From NCBI RefSeq assembly GCF_002575655.3, contig NC_053035.3:373031792-373095791 (forward strand): a stretch of 64,000 nt of DNA, given 5' to 3'. Shown piece by piece: positions 1 through 11,327 of the stretch. Below the pieces are notes generated by a model, which saw only the letters and a list, made by a program, of their open reading frames with translations, had not been told where the DNA came from and ran no database searches. This stretch comes from Aegilops tauschii subsp. strangulata (Eukaryota > Streptophyta > Magnoliopsida > Poales > Poaceae). Numbering within the stretch: the stretch's first letter is position 1; each line of letters opens with the position of its first letter. The position numbers and the translations under genes are program-made.

Positions 1-1336
1 CCAACATGATTTCAGAAAGCAGCCATTGAATCCATCGGGACCAGGTGCTCTATCCGATGGCATCTCGCGAACGACTCTGTCAATCTCATCGTGTGTGAAT
101 GGTGTGGTTAGCTCCTCCAGGCCCTCCACCTTTTTAATGATTCTAGGTAGATCAAACTTCATTTCGTACTCTCCTTTCTTACCCAATCTCTCTCTGTAAG
201 TGTCAAATAGTTTTTACGGTATCTTTCGGATGCAGCAGAATGAAAGAATTTGGTGTTATCACCTCCATAGGTAAACCAACGGACCGTGTACCTCTTTTTC
301 CAATATTCTCGTTTGTAACCAAGGAGAGTAACTAGATTGTTTTTGAGAATCAACCTGAAGTTGGCTTCCGGTATTGTGAGAGGTCTTTTGTCTTCGATAT
401 TGTCAAGTTCTAGAAGAGCCCAATTGGAGTTATCGATACACAGATTCAAACGAGAAATCTGTTTACTCCACAGTTTAAGAGCATATCTTAAGTTCTTAAA
501 CTTCTTGCACAACAGTTTAGCCGAGTTTGGTGCATAGAAGTATTTCTCCCAGGTGGATTGCACCAGATTAAAGAATCCTGGGTGGGATATCCAGAAGTTT
601 TCAAACCTAAAAACCTTACTCTTAGGGACCGAAGTTTCAATCGAAATCATACATGGAGTATGATCATACACTAGTTTGGGACGGGGGCCCACTGTGGTGT
701 TAGGATAATTAGAAGTCCAGTTGGACGAGGTGAAGAACCAATCAATTTGTTCGAGCAAGGGATCAGTATGCATGTTACTCCACCTGTACTGCCTACCCTT
801 AATCGGTAGCTCAACAAGTGTCTGTGAGTGAATGAAATCATTAAAAGTAAGCATGTCATTAGCATCCCCCCGGTTTGTTGCGATTATTAGGCGCTCTAAT
901 GTAATTGAAATCCCCACAGAGTAACCAGTCCTCATCATCTGGTATATCTAGATCAAACAGCCATGAAGTGAAAGCAGTTCTACCTGACCCAACGCAAGGC
1001 CCATAAACATTAATGAGTTTCCAAGACCTGGATGTTGTCATCGAAGTAAACTGAATGCCCAAAGCAAAGGATTAAGAGCAAAACACACTGCCAGAGAACA
1101 CAGAGCTGTCCCACAACACAATTAAACCACCAGAGGCTCCCAGGGAGGGCACCACCTCAAACTTATCAAATTTTTCGGGACAGAAAAGTTTAACAAAAGC
1201 AGCATCAAAGGTAGCACGCTTAGTTTCTTGCAAACAGATAACTGAACAACCACTACTACTGATAGCATTACGCAACGCCAGCTGCTTCTTGTCCGAGTTG
1301 ATCCCTCGGACGTTTCAGCAGAGAACTTTCCACGCT
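1..1336 (-). pseudogene. LINE ORF2, partial: endonuclease and start of reverse transcriptase, broken
   Basis: Target-primed retrotransposition protein. The apurinic-endonuclease-like (EEP) domain starts near 1336 with the NVRGIN motif, followed by CLQETKR (about 1200-1215), LLCGDFNYIR (about 900-930) and a QIDWFF-type segment (about 740-755). At the left edge comes the reverse transcriptase entry motif SDRAPGPDGFNG (about 20-60). Breaks: a TGA at 1315-1317 falls where the tryptophan before NVRG is normally found; the frame shifts in a run of six C near 867-872 between the GDFN part and the rest of the domain; and it shifts again after a stop at 159-161 before the reverse transcriptase. The protein cannot be made from this copy. 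The catalytic FADD/YADD region is outside the window. Confidence 0.85.
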
Positions 1337-4300
1337 TTAAGCTGCATCGGGATCCGTGATATCGCTCTTCTGCCCACCTTGGATAGCAAGCAACTTCCCT
1401 GCGCTTAACTGGCTCAGATGAACACCACACATATTAGTCCTAATGGACTGAATAGCATGGATAGAAGTAGGAGGTGGGACAGCATCAGATACCTTGTCAT
1501 GTCTCCCAGCGCTAGGTGTGCCACCAATAAAGGGGCCAGGAAGAGATGGATCCCTCCTAGGCTTGACCTTGGACGTTGTAGCTTTCTTATCAGTAATGGG
1601 AGGGACCCTGAACCCGTCGTATTTGTTTGAGCGGGCACTGCGACGAAGAAGAACAGTGTCCACATGAGCTGGCTCCTTGAGCATCATACGTCCGATCGGG
1701 CCCACAACACGATCCACACAGTCAGGCACATCCAGACTCACTGGGGGGCAGGCAGTGATTCCTCCAGAACTGGCATCTCAGAGTTTTAATCATCCAACGA
1801 GGCAGATAGAACAAACACATTACCCACACTAAAAGCTGATCTGAAGATGCGTCCAAAAACATCAGTTTCGGGCCTCACATGGGCGAGCAGAGCCAAGCAC
1901 ACACGATCAAGCTGAAACTGAATAACAGTGAAAGGATTGAGTGGGAAACATTCTGTACTGGGAGACACAGCAGGTAATATAGAGCGGGTATAGATCCTCT
2001 TGAGCATACCACCCATCCACAAAAGCAAATCACTGTCAGTAGCAATGAACATAGCAGCTACAGAGCCTCGAGCTCTGACAAAAGCATGAACAGCAGAAGG
2101 AGCACCATTGATGAAACTGTTGGCCAAATCCTCCACATAAGAATATTCAGACCAAGCATCAGACAAATTGTGCACCAGGTTGTCTCTTGTGGCACACCAT
2201 CCATCAGAGACGGTCCATCGTACTCAAAGTAAGTTCTGAAGCTGAAACCTGTGTACGTAGGTGGTACAACTGGCCATGCACTCCATCCATTGGATTGCAC
2301 CTGATCCTGGGCTTGCTCATTGCCATTCCAAGCAGCCTCATTAGCTGCTTGTTGGGCCTCCATCTCATTAATCCTAGCTTGTTGCATGATAGTATAGTAG
2401 GGCAGAGTGTACGGATGTGGAGACGCATTCAGAAGTGGTGGAGTATCTTCAGTCCCTTGCAGGCCAGGCACTGTGTTTCTACCATTCAACACATATACAG
2501 GAACGGACCAAGAACGACCCATTCCCTGCAGCAATCCAACTTTGGTAACAAGCAAACTATGAGGAACTTCCGCAATATCTTTGTTGTGACATTTAACAAG
2601 AACTCTAGCTTTGTTCTCGTTCGGTCTTGGCCAAGCCAACAGTTTACCAAATTGAGAAACCGCCTTATGAACATAATGTTCAGTCATGTAATCCATAGGG
2701 AAAGCAAGCATCAAGATCCAAACTTCATACTCAAAAGCAGGCATTCTCATGTTAATCCCTTCATCATGGGGGATTAAAGTGAAATAGGAATCCTCACTTA
2801 AAGCATGCGGCCCCTCTCTAATGGCGTCATCTCTACTCTGAACACCAAGAAAAGCAACACAGCCTACTGCAATCGGATAGACAAACTCATCCTTAATCTG
2901 ATACTCTAGATCTTCCCTAATGATCCGACAAACTTCCTCTAACCAATACCTCTTCTGATGATCTGGCACTGGGGGTGATCTCTATCAGAGCATACCTTTC
3001 GTGGTTCATCGGCAGCTCATCCACAACCATAGTGCTCCTCTGCAGACGATGATCTGGCCCGCGCTCAATGTGTGCTCCGACGGGGGTGAAGGCGAAAGGC
3101 CTGACCGGAAAGTTCGCCATGGCGGCACCACTAGGGTTTTTCGAGGGCTCCGGGCTTGGAACAGGGGAAGGCGAGGCAGGAACAGAGGAGGGAGGGGAGG
3201 TGCACGAAACTGGGAGGACTGCGTCTGATTGGGCCCCCAGGGCGGTGGAGTTGACAACTGCGGGGGGAGGGAGTCGTATCGACAAGCAATGAGGGCTAGC
3301 CATGTCACTTGTACACGGGATTTTCTGTTTCACTTTCCAGAACCGACCCTGATTTTAACGTGTATATCCCGCCATCCTGGGTGGCTGATATCTTTCCGTT
3401 CCCCAAAAACAGGGAAAGTTTGTTTGAAGCTCTTGGGCTGCCACCAATAAATTGGCCCATTCCAACCCCCATGGCAAACAATATGACCCAATAAGCTACA
3501 GAATCGACACCTCTTAAGCCGAGGAAAGCTAGTTGTATAATGATCACTATTTTTACACGCTAGGCAGGTATGTAGCTTACAACCCAATATGCATGTATCT
3601 ATCCGATCATACTGATAGTCAGGACATAAACATTGATCGATGAGACGAATGCAACGTTGGGAAAATGTACTTGGGCAGTCTGAAGCAAGATGGCCATGAC
3701 GTGTGCAATTTAAGCATTTCAGCAAACGAGAATCAATATATTCCTGAGTTGGCACATCTTTGATCTGGACCATAGAGGAGACATCAGCATCAGAATAACC
3801 CGCTTGCCAACCATCCATAATATGATATAGCTTTTCATCTGAGATGGAATGCCAATAGGACTCCCTGAAACGAGATCCCTTGAAAGAAGGCATGACGTGC
3901 AAATTATCCTTTCGAAAACAAATAAAATCCCCGAGCCGGATATTCAGCTCCGGATCCGAAATCATTGGAAAGTTGAACTGTCCAAAAGAGATACCTTCAG
4001 CGGCCGGAGTCGGGCTCACTCCGGCGAGGAGATTTGGTCATCACATCGCAAAGGCATCGGGAGTTGAACATCCAATCTCAGCTGATCAATATTGCTCTGT
4101 TGATCTTGAAGCCATTTAGATTTAACAGCTATAGGACAAAAACCCACTTCAGGAAGAAAACTATCCGCGTGCCAACCATTCTCCGAACGACCACAGCGTG
4201 ATTCAATTTCTCCACGAAAGAGATGAAAATGACAAATGAAATCTGGCCAAATCCGATCCTTAAGGCCATAAATAAAATGACCCACACGATTTGAGGCTAC

Positions 4301-4558
4301 CGAGAACCGGAAACGGCGATCACTTAGCTGCAAAAGCCTAAACCTCAAACTGAGACCACCGATGCAAGATTGGAGCGCGAGGGCCACTGATTCCTCTGTC
4401 AAAGTGAATAATGCCGAAGAGAACGAGACGACAAGGAAGAATTCCTTGGAGGCTCTAGGACTGGCCGAAGAGAAGTGCACCGTGGACCCAAACTTGTCAC
4501 GTACCTGAGATTCAATCGCCAAGCCCGGGGAGAAGTCCCAATGGAGGAGACTCTCCAT
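1337..4558 (-). pseudogene. LINE ORF1 (gag-like RNA-binding protein), broken into several frames
   Basis: Starts at ATG 4558 and continues in pieces 4558-4016, 4019-3330, 3333-2917, 2969-2058, 2175-1786 and 1741-1337, each in a shifted frame. The N-terminal piece (180 residues) resembles the DUF4283-type domain of plant LINE ORF1 proteins. The second piece carries knuckles CLNCTRHGHLASDC (about 3680-3720), CLACKNSDHY (about 3540-3570) and CRFCSLLGH (about 3500-3525); the last two have lost residues. A proline/serine-rich linker follows (3333-2917), then a 300-residue region with no motif I recognise. The role is to coat the LINE RNA. The ORF ends just before the ORF2 endonuclease, the usual spacing. 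Joining of the pieces is inferred from order and strand. Confidence 0.7.
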
Positions 4559-4680
4559 GACTATGTGGTGGCTGCCACCGCCGGAGAGGCCAGTGGCAGG
4601 GGGTGGCCACCGGGGCCGGAGTGGCCACCGGCGGTGGTCGAGTCGCCTAGGAGAGGGAGCCCCTCAGTGCGGTAGTTGTT

Positions 4681-5345
4681 TGCTCTACATGTTCAGTTCC
4701 ATTGTGTACAATAACTGACATGCATAGGAATAAAACATAGTTAGATTATGTAAGGAGTGCATGCACAAATCCAGAGTGATGGTAGCAAACTGTGGATAGA
4801 CCCAAAACCAATGATAGCAGGCAGATAATAGCTTTAGTTAAAAAATAAAGATAATGGCTCCTTTAATTTTTGTTTGCACCCAACATGAAACTCATAGTAG
4901 ACACCCGAGATTAACTAGATAGTAGACAGATAGTACCGATTGCTGTCCCAATAAGTACCCCACAACCATTTAAAAACTCAAGTTTCAGCATTAGTTTGGA
5001 CCTGGCTCGGAGTCTAATAGGTGAACACGACGATAAAGTCGCATGTCATCATATTAAGCGATGCATAACGTAAGCAGACACGGAAGAGTGCGACCTCTCT
5101 TGCGGACCCGTGTAGTCCTCAAGGTCATCTGCTCAGTTGATGATGGTAATGCAGTTGTCGTGGCTGCCGGCGGCGGGGAAGAAGATCTGAGGCGGCGAAA
5201 GACAGTCTAGAGAGCGGATCCCTGCTGTGGTGAACCCTTCCGTCATTGGAGCAGCTGAGCTGGGGTGGAACACAGCGCATCAGGAGCAGGACAAATCACA
5301 CAAGGTTTTCTTTGACACATATCTGTAACAGAAGTAATTGTGTAA
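4681..5345. other. No gene seen; possible relic of a short coding segment
   Basis: AT-rich sequence without a convincing reading frame. On the minus strand 5150-5265 encodes a short stretch (...SPPQIFFPAAGS...) that resembles one at 6080-6250 (...TPKIFFPSPDS...), so both may derive from one gene-like ancestor. Confidence 0.3.
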
Positions 5346-5740
5346 GGGCTTGTTTGAATTTGAGGATTCTAACAATGCAGTGATAGGAAATAGACAAGAA
5401 TAGGATAGGAATGCACGTGCAAAACAGAGAATTTAAAAACACAGGATTTATGCCAATCTGGGTGTTTGATTCACAAGAATTGGAAGATCACAGGATGCAA
5501 AGAAGCAAGGTGAGATTAAGTCAAACCACAAGAAAATGTATGGTTATAATGCTATTATGCTACTATCTCTTAGTCTTGTGCTTCATGAATAGGAATTTGA
5601 AAAGGAGGACAAGTGGAAATTAAAGAAACAAATCCTATAGTTTTCCTTTGCTCCATTCCTTTGAACCAAATTCATGAATAGTAGTACCATAGGAAAATTT
5701 CCAATTCCTATGTGTTTCCTTCACTTTTCCTTTCAAGCAC
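5346..5740. mobile_element. Tourist-like MITE, diverged
   Basis: The left end GGGCTTGTTTGAA is preceded by TAA. The right end, read in reverse complement, is GTGCTTGAAAGG. The interior has the aggattct/ataggaa repeats seen in the clearer Tourist-like element at 10170-10472. No transposase is encoded. The right target copy (TGG) does not match TAA, so the boundaries are approximate. Confidence 0.45.
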
Positions 5741-5928
5741 TGGCGATTCTAGTAGGCAGGCTTGAGAAAGGAAAAGCCTACACTAAAAAAATGTTTTTGT
5801 GCTACTTCTATTACTTTGGACCCAGGCCACTGCCCTACTAGCTCAACTCCCAGGCCCATCGACAAATGCACAGCTCAAACGCGCAGAGATTAATAAAGAT
5901 GGCGTTCAAGAGAGTCCATCACGGATAG

Positions 5929-6321
5929 CTAAGTTGCCTGGTACCTCACTGCTTGTCGTATAGTAGGAGAAACTAATCGTATTTTCACGTTACTACGTGT
6001 GCTCCGTGGACAATATATATAACATGTAGAGTAAAAAAGAGATGCAACAAGTGTACAACTCTTTGGCGAAGCCATGTCGATCTTAGCGTGATTGGGTTGG
6101 TCGGTGAGGATGATCTGACTGACTTGGCTGTCGGGGGAGGGGAAGAAGATCTTAGGCGTCTGGAGATGGAGCCCGGGGTACTGCTCCGCTGTGATGGAGG
6201 GTTTTGTCGTTGGAGCTTCTCCGGTGAGTTGTACGACGCCGAGGCTGAAGCAGGACAAGAGAGACAACGTTAACCTGAGTGGAATTCCAATAGCATCTCC
6301 AATAGATGACGTAAAATACAT
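5929..6321 (-). CDS. Hypothetical reading frame, unrecognised, probably a gene fragment
   Basis: A 130-residue open frame without a recognised domain. Its middle part (TAEQYPGLHLQTPKIFFP) resembles the minus-strand translation of 5150-5265. Two independent diverged copies of the same peptide are the only hint that this was once coding. No promoter or splice sites were identified. It may equally be a repeat-borne chance frame. Confidence 0.2.
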   Translation of the reverse strand: MYFTSSIGDAIGIPLRLTLSLLSCFSLGVVQLTGEAPTTKPSITAEQYPGLHLQTPKIFFPSPDSQVSQIILTDQPNHAKIDMASPKSCTLVASLFYSTCYIYCPRSTRSNVKIRLVSPTIRQAVRYQAT

Positions 6322-6371
6322 AACCAGAAAGTGCTAGATGTAAAATACATCAGCCGCTCATCTCTGAACTT

Positions 6372-6466
6372 AAATGTCAAACCTGAATTTAACTGTCGAA
6401 AGTGAACTTAACTGTCGAAACTGAATTTTTCTGTCGAAACTGAATTGTACTGTCGAAACTGAACGC
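6372..6466. repeat. 19-bp tandem repeat, five units
   Basis: Five consecutive 19-bp units with consensus AACTGTCGAAACTGAATTT. The first unit (6372-6390) is the most diverged; the last two differ at the edges. No function is evident. Confidence 0.85.
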
Positions 6467-6552
6467 ACTAGTAGCAGAAAAGCAGTAGCAGCAGCAGCGC
6501 GTGCGAGAGCCGGGGCAGCTGGTCCTGTAGCATCATCAGGTGAGGCCACATG

Positions 6553-6945
6553 TCAGTCGACTGACTTTTTCATCTCTGGTCAGTCGATTTTCTAGCTGTT
6601 GGATACGAAATCAAGGGCATGCACTTCATCTTCAACCTCCACACCCTGAGCCGCCAGCCACCACCGGCCAAAGAGCCGCCCGACCGCCCCGAAACCACTC
6701 CCCACCGCCGGTCCGCCACCGCCCCGGCCATCCCTCTAGGCCCCGCCGTGCCGAGCTTTTTCTCCGGCGATCCCCACGCCACCTCCCCACCACCACCGGC
6801 GACCACCGCCCCCACCCTTAACCCTAAGATAGATAGTGGGGTACCTCTCCGACGAGCCCCCCTCCCCGCTGCGGCTGGTTCTTCCTTAACTCCGGCGAGC
6901 CCCCCCTGAAAATCGACTGACCCAAAAGTCGATTCAGTCGACTGA
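6553..6945. mobile_element. Small element with ~40-bp terminal inverted repeats and a GC-rich filler
   Basis: Left arm 6553-6594 and right arm 6904-6945 are inverted copies, both beginning TCAGTCGACTGA and both containing GTCAGTCGATTTTC. The 300 bp between them are strikingly C/G-rich and proline-coding in both directions, unlike the flanks. This fits a Mutator-like non-autonomous element, possibly one that has captured host sequence. I found no clear target-site duplication, and no transposase is present. Confidence 0.55.
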
Positions 6946-6957
6946 AGTGTAGCTAAA

Positions 6958-7105
6958 TCGGAGCAGCATCACAAGCAACAGCGAGAGCGAGAGCAGCAGC
7001 ATGAGCAAGAGTAAGAGCAATAGCAAGAGCAGACCAAGCAGGGGACCCTGAGAGCAAGAGCAGAGCAGCAGCGCGAGCGAGAGCTAAAGCAGCAGCAACT
7101 CCTAC
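6958..7105. repeat. Low-complexity GAGCAG/GAGCAA-type repeat
   Basis: A run of imperfect GAGCAA, GAGCAG and GAGCGA hexamers and AGC triplets. On the minus strand this reads as alanine/leucine or cysteine/serine-rich frames, which are artefacts of the repeat. Confidence 0.8.
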
Positions 7106-8442
7106 TGATGTGGACGTCGCCGCCGAGGGAGCGACGCCATGGAGGAAGTGGCCGGCGACGCCGCCGTCGATGGAGCCACGCCGTGTCGGCTCGGGACCGA
7201 GCGCCGGCAGCACCGTGAGATCGAATCAAGAAGAAAATGCGGCAATTAGTGTACAACCTCTTTGGTGGCGGCCATTAGGCCTCAGCTTCATCCGAGGAAA
7301 CGGTGATGATGATGCTCTTTCGGTGGTGCAGGTGAAGACGGCGATGTGGGAATCGAGGTGGCGCGAAAGACGAGGGGAACGTCGGGGCAGCTCCTTGGAG
7401 GTGGAAGACAGGGTGGCGGATCCGGTGGGACGACGAGATCGACGACGGATCCTCATCCGGTACGGTGGATGAGGGACGTCGAGGTGTTGCTGTGGACGAC
7501 ATCAGTGGGGAAGAGGCTCCGGCTGGGTGGCGGACGGAGGAGGGTGTGGGGCTTCACGGGTTTTCGCGGCCTCGGTGTACGAATGGGTGGGCGGATGGGA
7601 TGGGAGCGGGGAACCATGGCTTAGGGACGCGCTTGTTCGAAATATGGGGTAAGTTACGAATGCACCCCCACCGATTTGACCTAGGCGGTTCTTTCGGTTC
7701 AGGGGTATCACGGGCATTTCGCGTGTCGGGATTTCACAGGAGGTGGGAGTTTTCGCGCGCGTTGTAATTTTGGAATAGAAAGGCGTGGGTTGAGATGGAG
7801 GGAGTTGTTGGAGCACAACGAGACAAAGATATTTCTTAAATATTTTGGGGTAACAACGCGCGGGTTGAAGAGGCGGGAGTTTCGCAGCACGATAGACAGA
7901 GACGCTAGCTAGAAATTTCGGCATAATAAGGCACGGCTTGAAATTTCGGGAGAACAAGCTTAACGTGTACCCAAAAAAGACAATTCGCACCTCATCACTA
8001 GAGAGAGCTATGTCCCGTTTTACTATATTACTAGAAATGCATTCAAATACAAGAAAAAAAATAAACAAATCAGGACAACAAACATAACGTGTACAGTACC
8101 AAAACAATTTGCACTTCCCTCAACAATAAAAAAACAATGTGTGTTGTCTAGCATATGGAGTAAATTTGAGTACATTTTCTCTTTTTGAATGGGATTGTAC
8201 TTGGGTTAGTTATACAACCATCTAAATTTTATCTTCACAACACATGACATGAATATAGGAGAAGTAAATTCCTACATAAATATGAACTACATGTACATAC
8301 GATCTCAAATTCAAATATACGTACGTTGAATTCAAATCATAGTACATGTATGCTCTAGCTAGATGTTCGGAATCTAAACCATGTATGATATACTACGTAG
8401 AATGTGTTTAACAAGCACAACACACACACAAACACCATTTAG
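7106..8442. other. GC-rich then AT-rich spacer, no supported gene
   Basis: 7106-7640 is GC-rich with overlapping open frames on both strands; the longest plus frame, 7110-7472, has 120 codons and no recognised motif. 7640-8440 becomes AT-rich. A short direct repeat around CGTGTACCCAAAA/CGTGTACAGTACCAAAA followed by a CAATTTGCAC-like block occurs at about 7963 and 8089. I see no further structure. Confidence 0.3.
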
Positions 8443-9668
8443 ACTAGTAAGGTACACGTGCATTGCACGCATGAGCTTTGGCAACCAAATTTTGAATAAA
8501 TAGCACATTATAGCATGTAAGCTTTGAGTCATATATGCATGATGTAGATGTTCGTTTAATTCTTATAGTTCATATCATTCAAAATCATCTAGTTTTTTAT
8601 AAGAAAGTTAATCTATTTTAAGATTCATGTAATTGTGCGTTGTAAGGCATAAAGTAAAACCAAATAATGGCAAATCATGTAGAAAAACATTTGGGCAATT
8701 CTGATACGGAAGATTCTAGAACAAAGAAGAAGTGCTTGTGTTTTGAGGTTTGTGCATTATGCTTAAGTTCAACCATGGAGTATTCTAGATTATACATGTG
8801 GCAAAATCTGGTGGAATCTAGATGATATCCAACGGCCAGTTGTGCTCAAATTTGCCATCTCTGCACCATCGGATTGGCCTCATCCAACGACCATATTTCA
8901 AAGTTAAAGTTATCCGCACACTATATAAAAAATATATAATATAATATATATAAGGGTATAGATATAGATATGTGATGCGAAAGCCACCCATCATCTCCAA
9001 TTAGAATAGTGTGTCCATGCACGGATGCAATGTGGCCAAACGATGTCTGCCATCGATATCTCAAATACAAATCAGTCTGACCTTGTTTGATGTGTATACA
9101 GTACAACATGCTCATTTCCAAACCACACCACGCATATCTCAGTTATATTCATGCATGCATGGGTTTCAAACATCATGATCTCTTATTCGAATATTTGAAT
9201 TCTACTTTACATTGATTATGACGTCACCTAGTCTTTTACACCCACACAGTCATCTTCTCTTTATAATTGTACCATTAACTTTCTCTCGTGCATGCATGTA
9301 CACACAATACCAGTCGGCATTATCCATCGGACACATGCAATCTTTTTCTTCAGGTCAGTCTCCTAAGCATGCACACACACACACCTCCCCCTCCCCATCA
9401 TATCGGGCATTCTTTATCTCTCACGTGCATGCGCAACGATCGATGTTCCTCTATGTGTGTGTATATATAGCTAGGTCTTTCACAGTTTTCCACACAAACT
9501 GATCAATCTATATATCTAGTGAGGTCTCACCCTCTTTCCCACGTCCACATCGATCAATCTATACCTCTCTATATAGGATTACATAGCTAATACACCCACA
9601 TTAATTATATATCCAACGTCCCCCTCTCATCATCCATGCCTCCACTTCATCTCTCAGACGCGCGCATA

Positions 9669-9850
9669 GTGGCGAAGACAGGGGGTAGCAAGGGCCCTGC
9701 CCCCCTAACATCACTCTATATCGAGGCTAATATGAATGTGATCATTAGACAATTGCTGGTAAAATGGTTTAAGTTGATGAATTGGCCCTCGTCATAAAGG
9801 ATTAGCAATGCTTGCCCCCCTAGCTCATTTACTTTTCATGGCTCCGCCAC
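9669..9850. mobile_element. hAT-like MITE
   Basis: Short inverted ends GTGGCG...CGCCAC enclose a block in which AGGGCCCTGCCCCCCTA near the left and CTTGCCCCCCTAGCTC near the right are both retained. The flanks CGCGCA on each side are offset by about two bases, an imperfect target duplication. No coding capacity. The AT-rich core element at 8443-10638 hosts it. Confidence 0.45.
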
Positions 9851-10169
9851 AGCGCGCAACAGCGCACGTTCTCGCCCCCTCTCTTCAAATATCGATCTCG
9901 CACTTGTGCACTCCTTCATAGTCTCCCTCCACATGGCCCCTCACACCATCTTCCAGCCCCCCCACCGGATTTTGCCACATGTACAATCTAGCAGACTCCT
10001 TGGTTGAACTTAAGCATAATGCACAAACCTCAAAACACAAGTGCTTCTCCTTTGTTCTAGAATCTTCCGTATCATAACTGCCCAAACCTTTTTTCTAGTT
10101 GAATTGCCATTATTTGTTTTTACTTTATCCTTTACAACGCAAAATTCCATGAATCATAAAATAGATTAA

Positions 10170-10472
10170 GGGCTTCTTTGATTCAAAGGATTCTCAAAGG
10201 AATTTTGGAGGATTCTAATCTTTAGGATTTTTTCCTATCTTGGTTGTTTGATTCGTAGGATTGTAAACCATAGAAATTTTTCCATAGGATTCATTTGCAC
10301 TAGATTTCATAGGAAACATCCCATCCACTCAAACCACTTTCATAGAATCCTACGTTTTTCCATGCACAATCAAACACTCGTACAATCCTATGGGAATCAA
10401 GACAACATTCCACTCTAATCCCATGTTTTTCCTATTCACGTGTTTTGGAAATCCTACGAATCAAAGAGGCCC
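10170..10472. mobile_element. Tourist-like MITE nested in the right arm
   Basis: Terminal inverted repeats GGGCTTCTTTGATTC and, from the other end, GGGCCTCTTTGATTC. It is flanked by TAA (10167-10169) and TAG (10473-10475), a three-base target duplication with one change, as expected for PIF/Harbinger. The homologous left arm of the host element lacks this segment, which fixes the empty-site structure and confirms the insertion. Confidence 0.85.
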
Positions 10473-10638
10473 TAGCTTTTTTATAAAAACTAATTTATTT
10501 TGAATGAGATGAACTATAAGAATTAAAAAAGGTCTACATCAGGCACATATGACTCAGAGCTTACATGCTATAGTGTGGTATTTATTCATAATTTGGTTGC
10601 CAAATCTGATGCGTGCAATGCACGTGTACCTTACTAGT

Positions 10639-11327
10639 ACTTCGAGTATGTGCAAACACGTAAATTAGAATTCCAACGGCACGCTACAGAGTGTCTCTCT
10701 TATAGTTCATGAAGCTACGTGGCACATGTGGAGGCGTTGTCGCGACCTCCTTGTGTGCATTGATCACAATGACGTGCTGCTGCTTCCAGAAGAATGTACT
10801 CGTCCTCTCTGAGCCACACTGGCGGTACATGCACGAAGCGAAGATGTGCACGCACGCCACGCACGCACACGCGGGTACATGGGGCGACGCATTTTTGTAC
10901 GAAGATCCACCCCATGTGATAATTTGACGCGTGTAAAGTCCTTCATTTCATTGATGGTCAATTAATACAGCGCATGCAAATTGAGTGGACGTGAGGGCGG
11001 AAGAAAGACATTACTACTCCACTGTGCGCATGCGAGTAGTTAAATCATGGGGGGCCAGTACTTCCATTGGTCTCCTTCATATTTTGTCCCATTTTTTGAC
11101 CATATTTGTAAGTAACATAATATTTATGCATGACATAAAAAGTGGCACAAAAAAAGGGGGCCAATAAACCAGGACGCAGGCAGCATGATCAATTTTCGCC
11201 AGGGCTACTGTTAGTGGACTTTTTATTTAAATATGGACGGAGTGGAGTAGTATTATCTTTATCTTAGCCTCGTAGGGCTCTCCCAGCGCCTAGGCTCGCC
11301 TCCCCGCCTCGCCCACCGGATCCCGCC
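10639..11327. other. Spacer with a possible Stowaway-like end
   Basis: No supported gene. Open frames here overlap on both strands and show no motif. At 11232-11251 the sequence ATGGACGGAGTGGAGTAG resembles a degraded Stowaway end, but I could not identify a matching start. Confidence 0.3.

Larger units (their letters stand above)
1..4680 (-). mobile_element. LINE (L1-type non-LTR retrotransposon), degraded, cut by window edge
   Basis: Reading on the minus strand, a zinc-knuckle ORF1 is followed by an ORF2 that starts with an endonuclease domain and reaches the beginning of a reverse transcriptase at position 1. This gene order and the absence of LTRs are those of plant L1-type LINEs. Frames are broken many times. 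The 5' end lies somewhere just beyond the ORF1 start at 4558; I set about 4680 because no coding signal or similarity continues after it, but I saw no target-site duplication. The 3' part (most of the reverse transcriptase and the poly-A tail) lies outside the window to the left. Confidence 0.85.
8443..10638. mobile_element. 2.2 kb element with ~370-bp inverted terminal arms (Mutator-like?)
   Basis: Left arm 8443-8815 and right arm 9962-10638 are inverted copies. Both ends begin ACTAGTAAGGTACACGTGCA, and the similarity runs to the block around GGCAAAATC(T/C)GGTGG. The right arm is longer only because a 303-bp Tourist-like MITE is nested in it. The 1.15 kb core (8816-9961) encodes no transposase and contains AT-rich and CA-rich simple sequence plus a small hAT-like MITE. 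Long inverted arms around an unrelated core suggest a non-autonomous Mutator-like or foldback element. Target duplications were not clear because the termini are themselves palindromic (ACTAGT). Confidence 0.6.

Noticed and set aside
11060..11251. Possible complete Stowaway element
   Set aside because: Only the right-end-like GGACGGAGTGGAGTA is visible; the left part does not match a Stowaway start.
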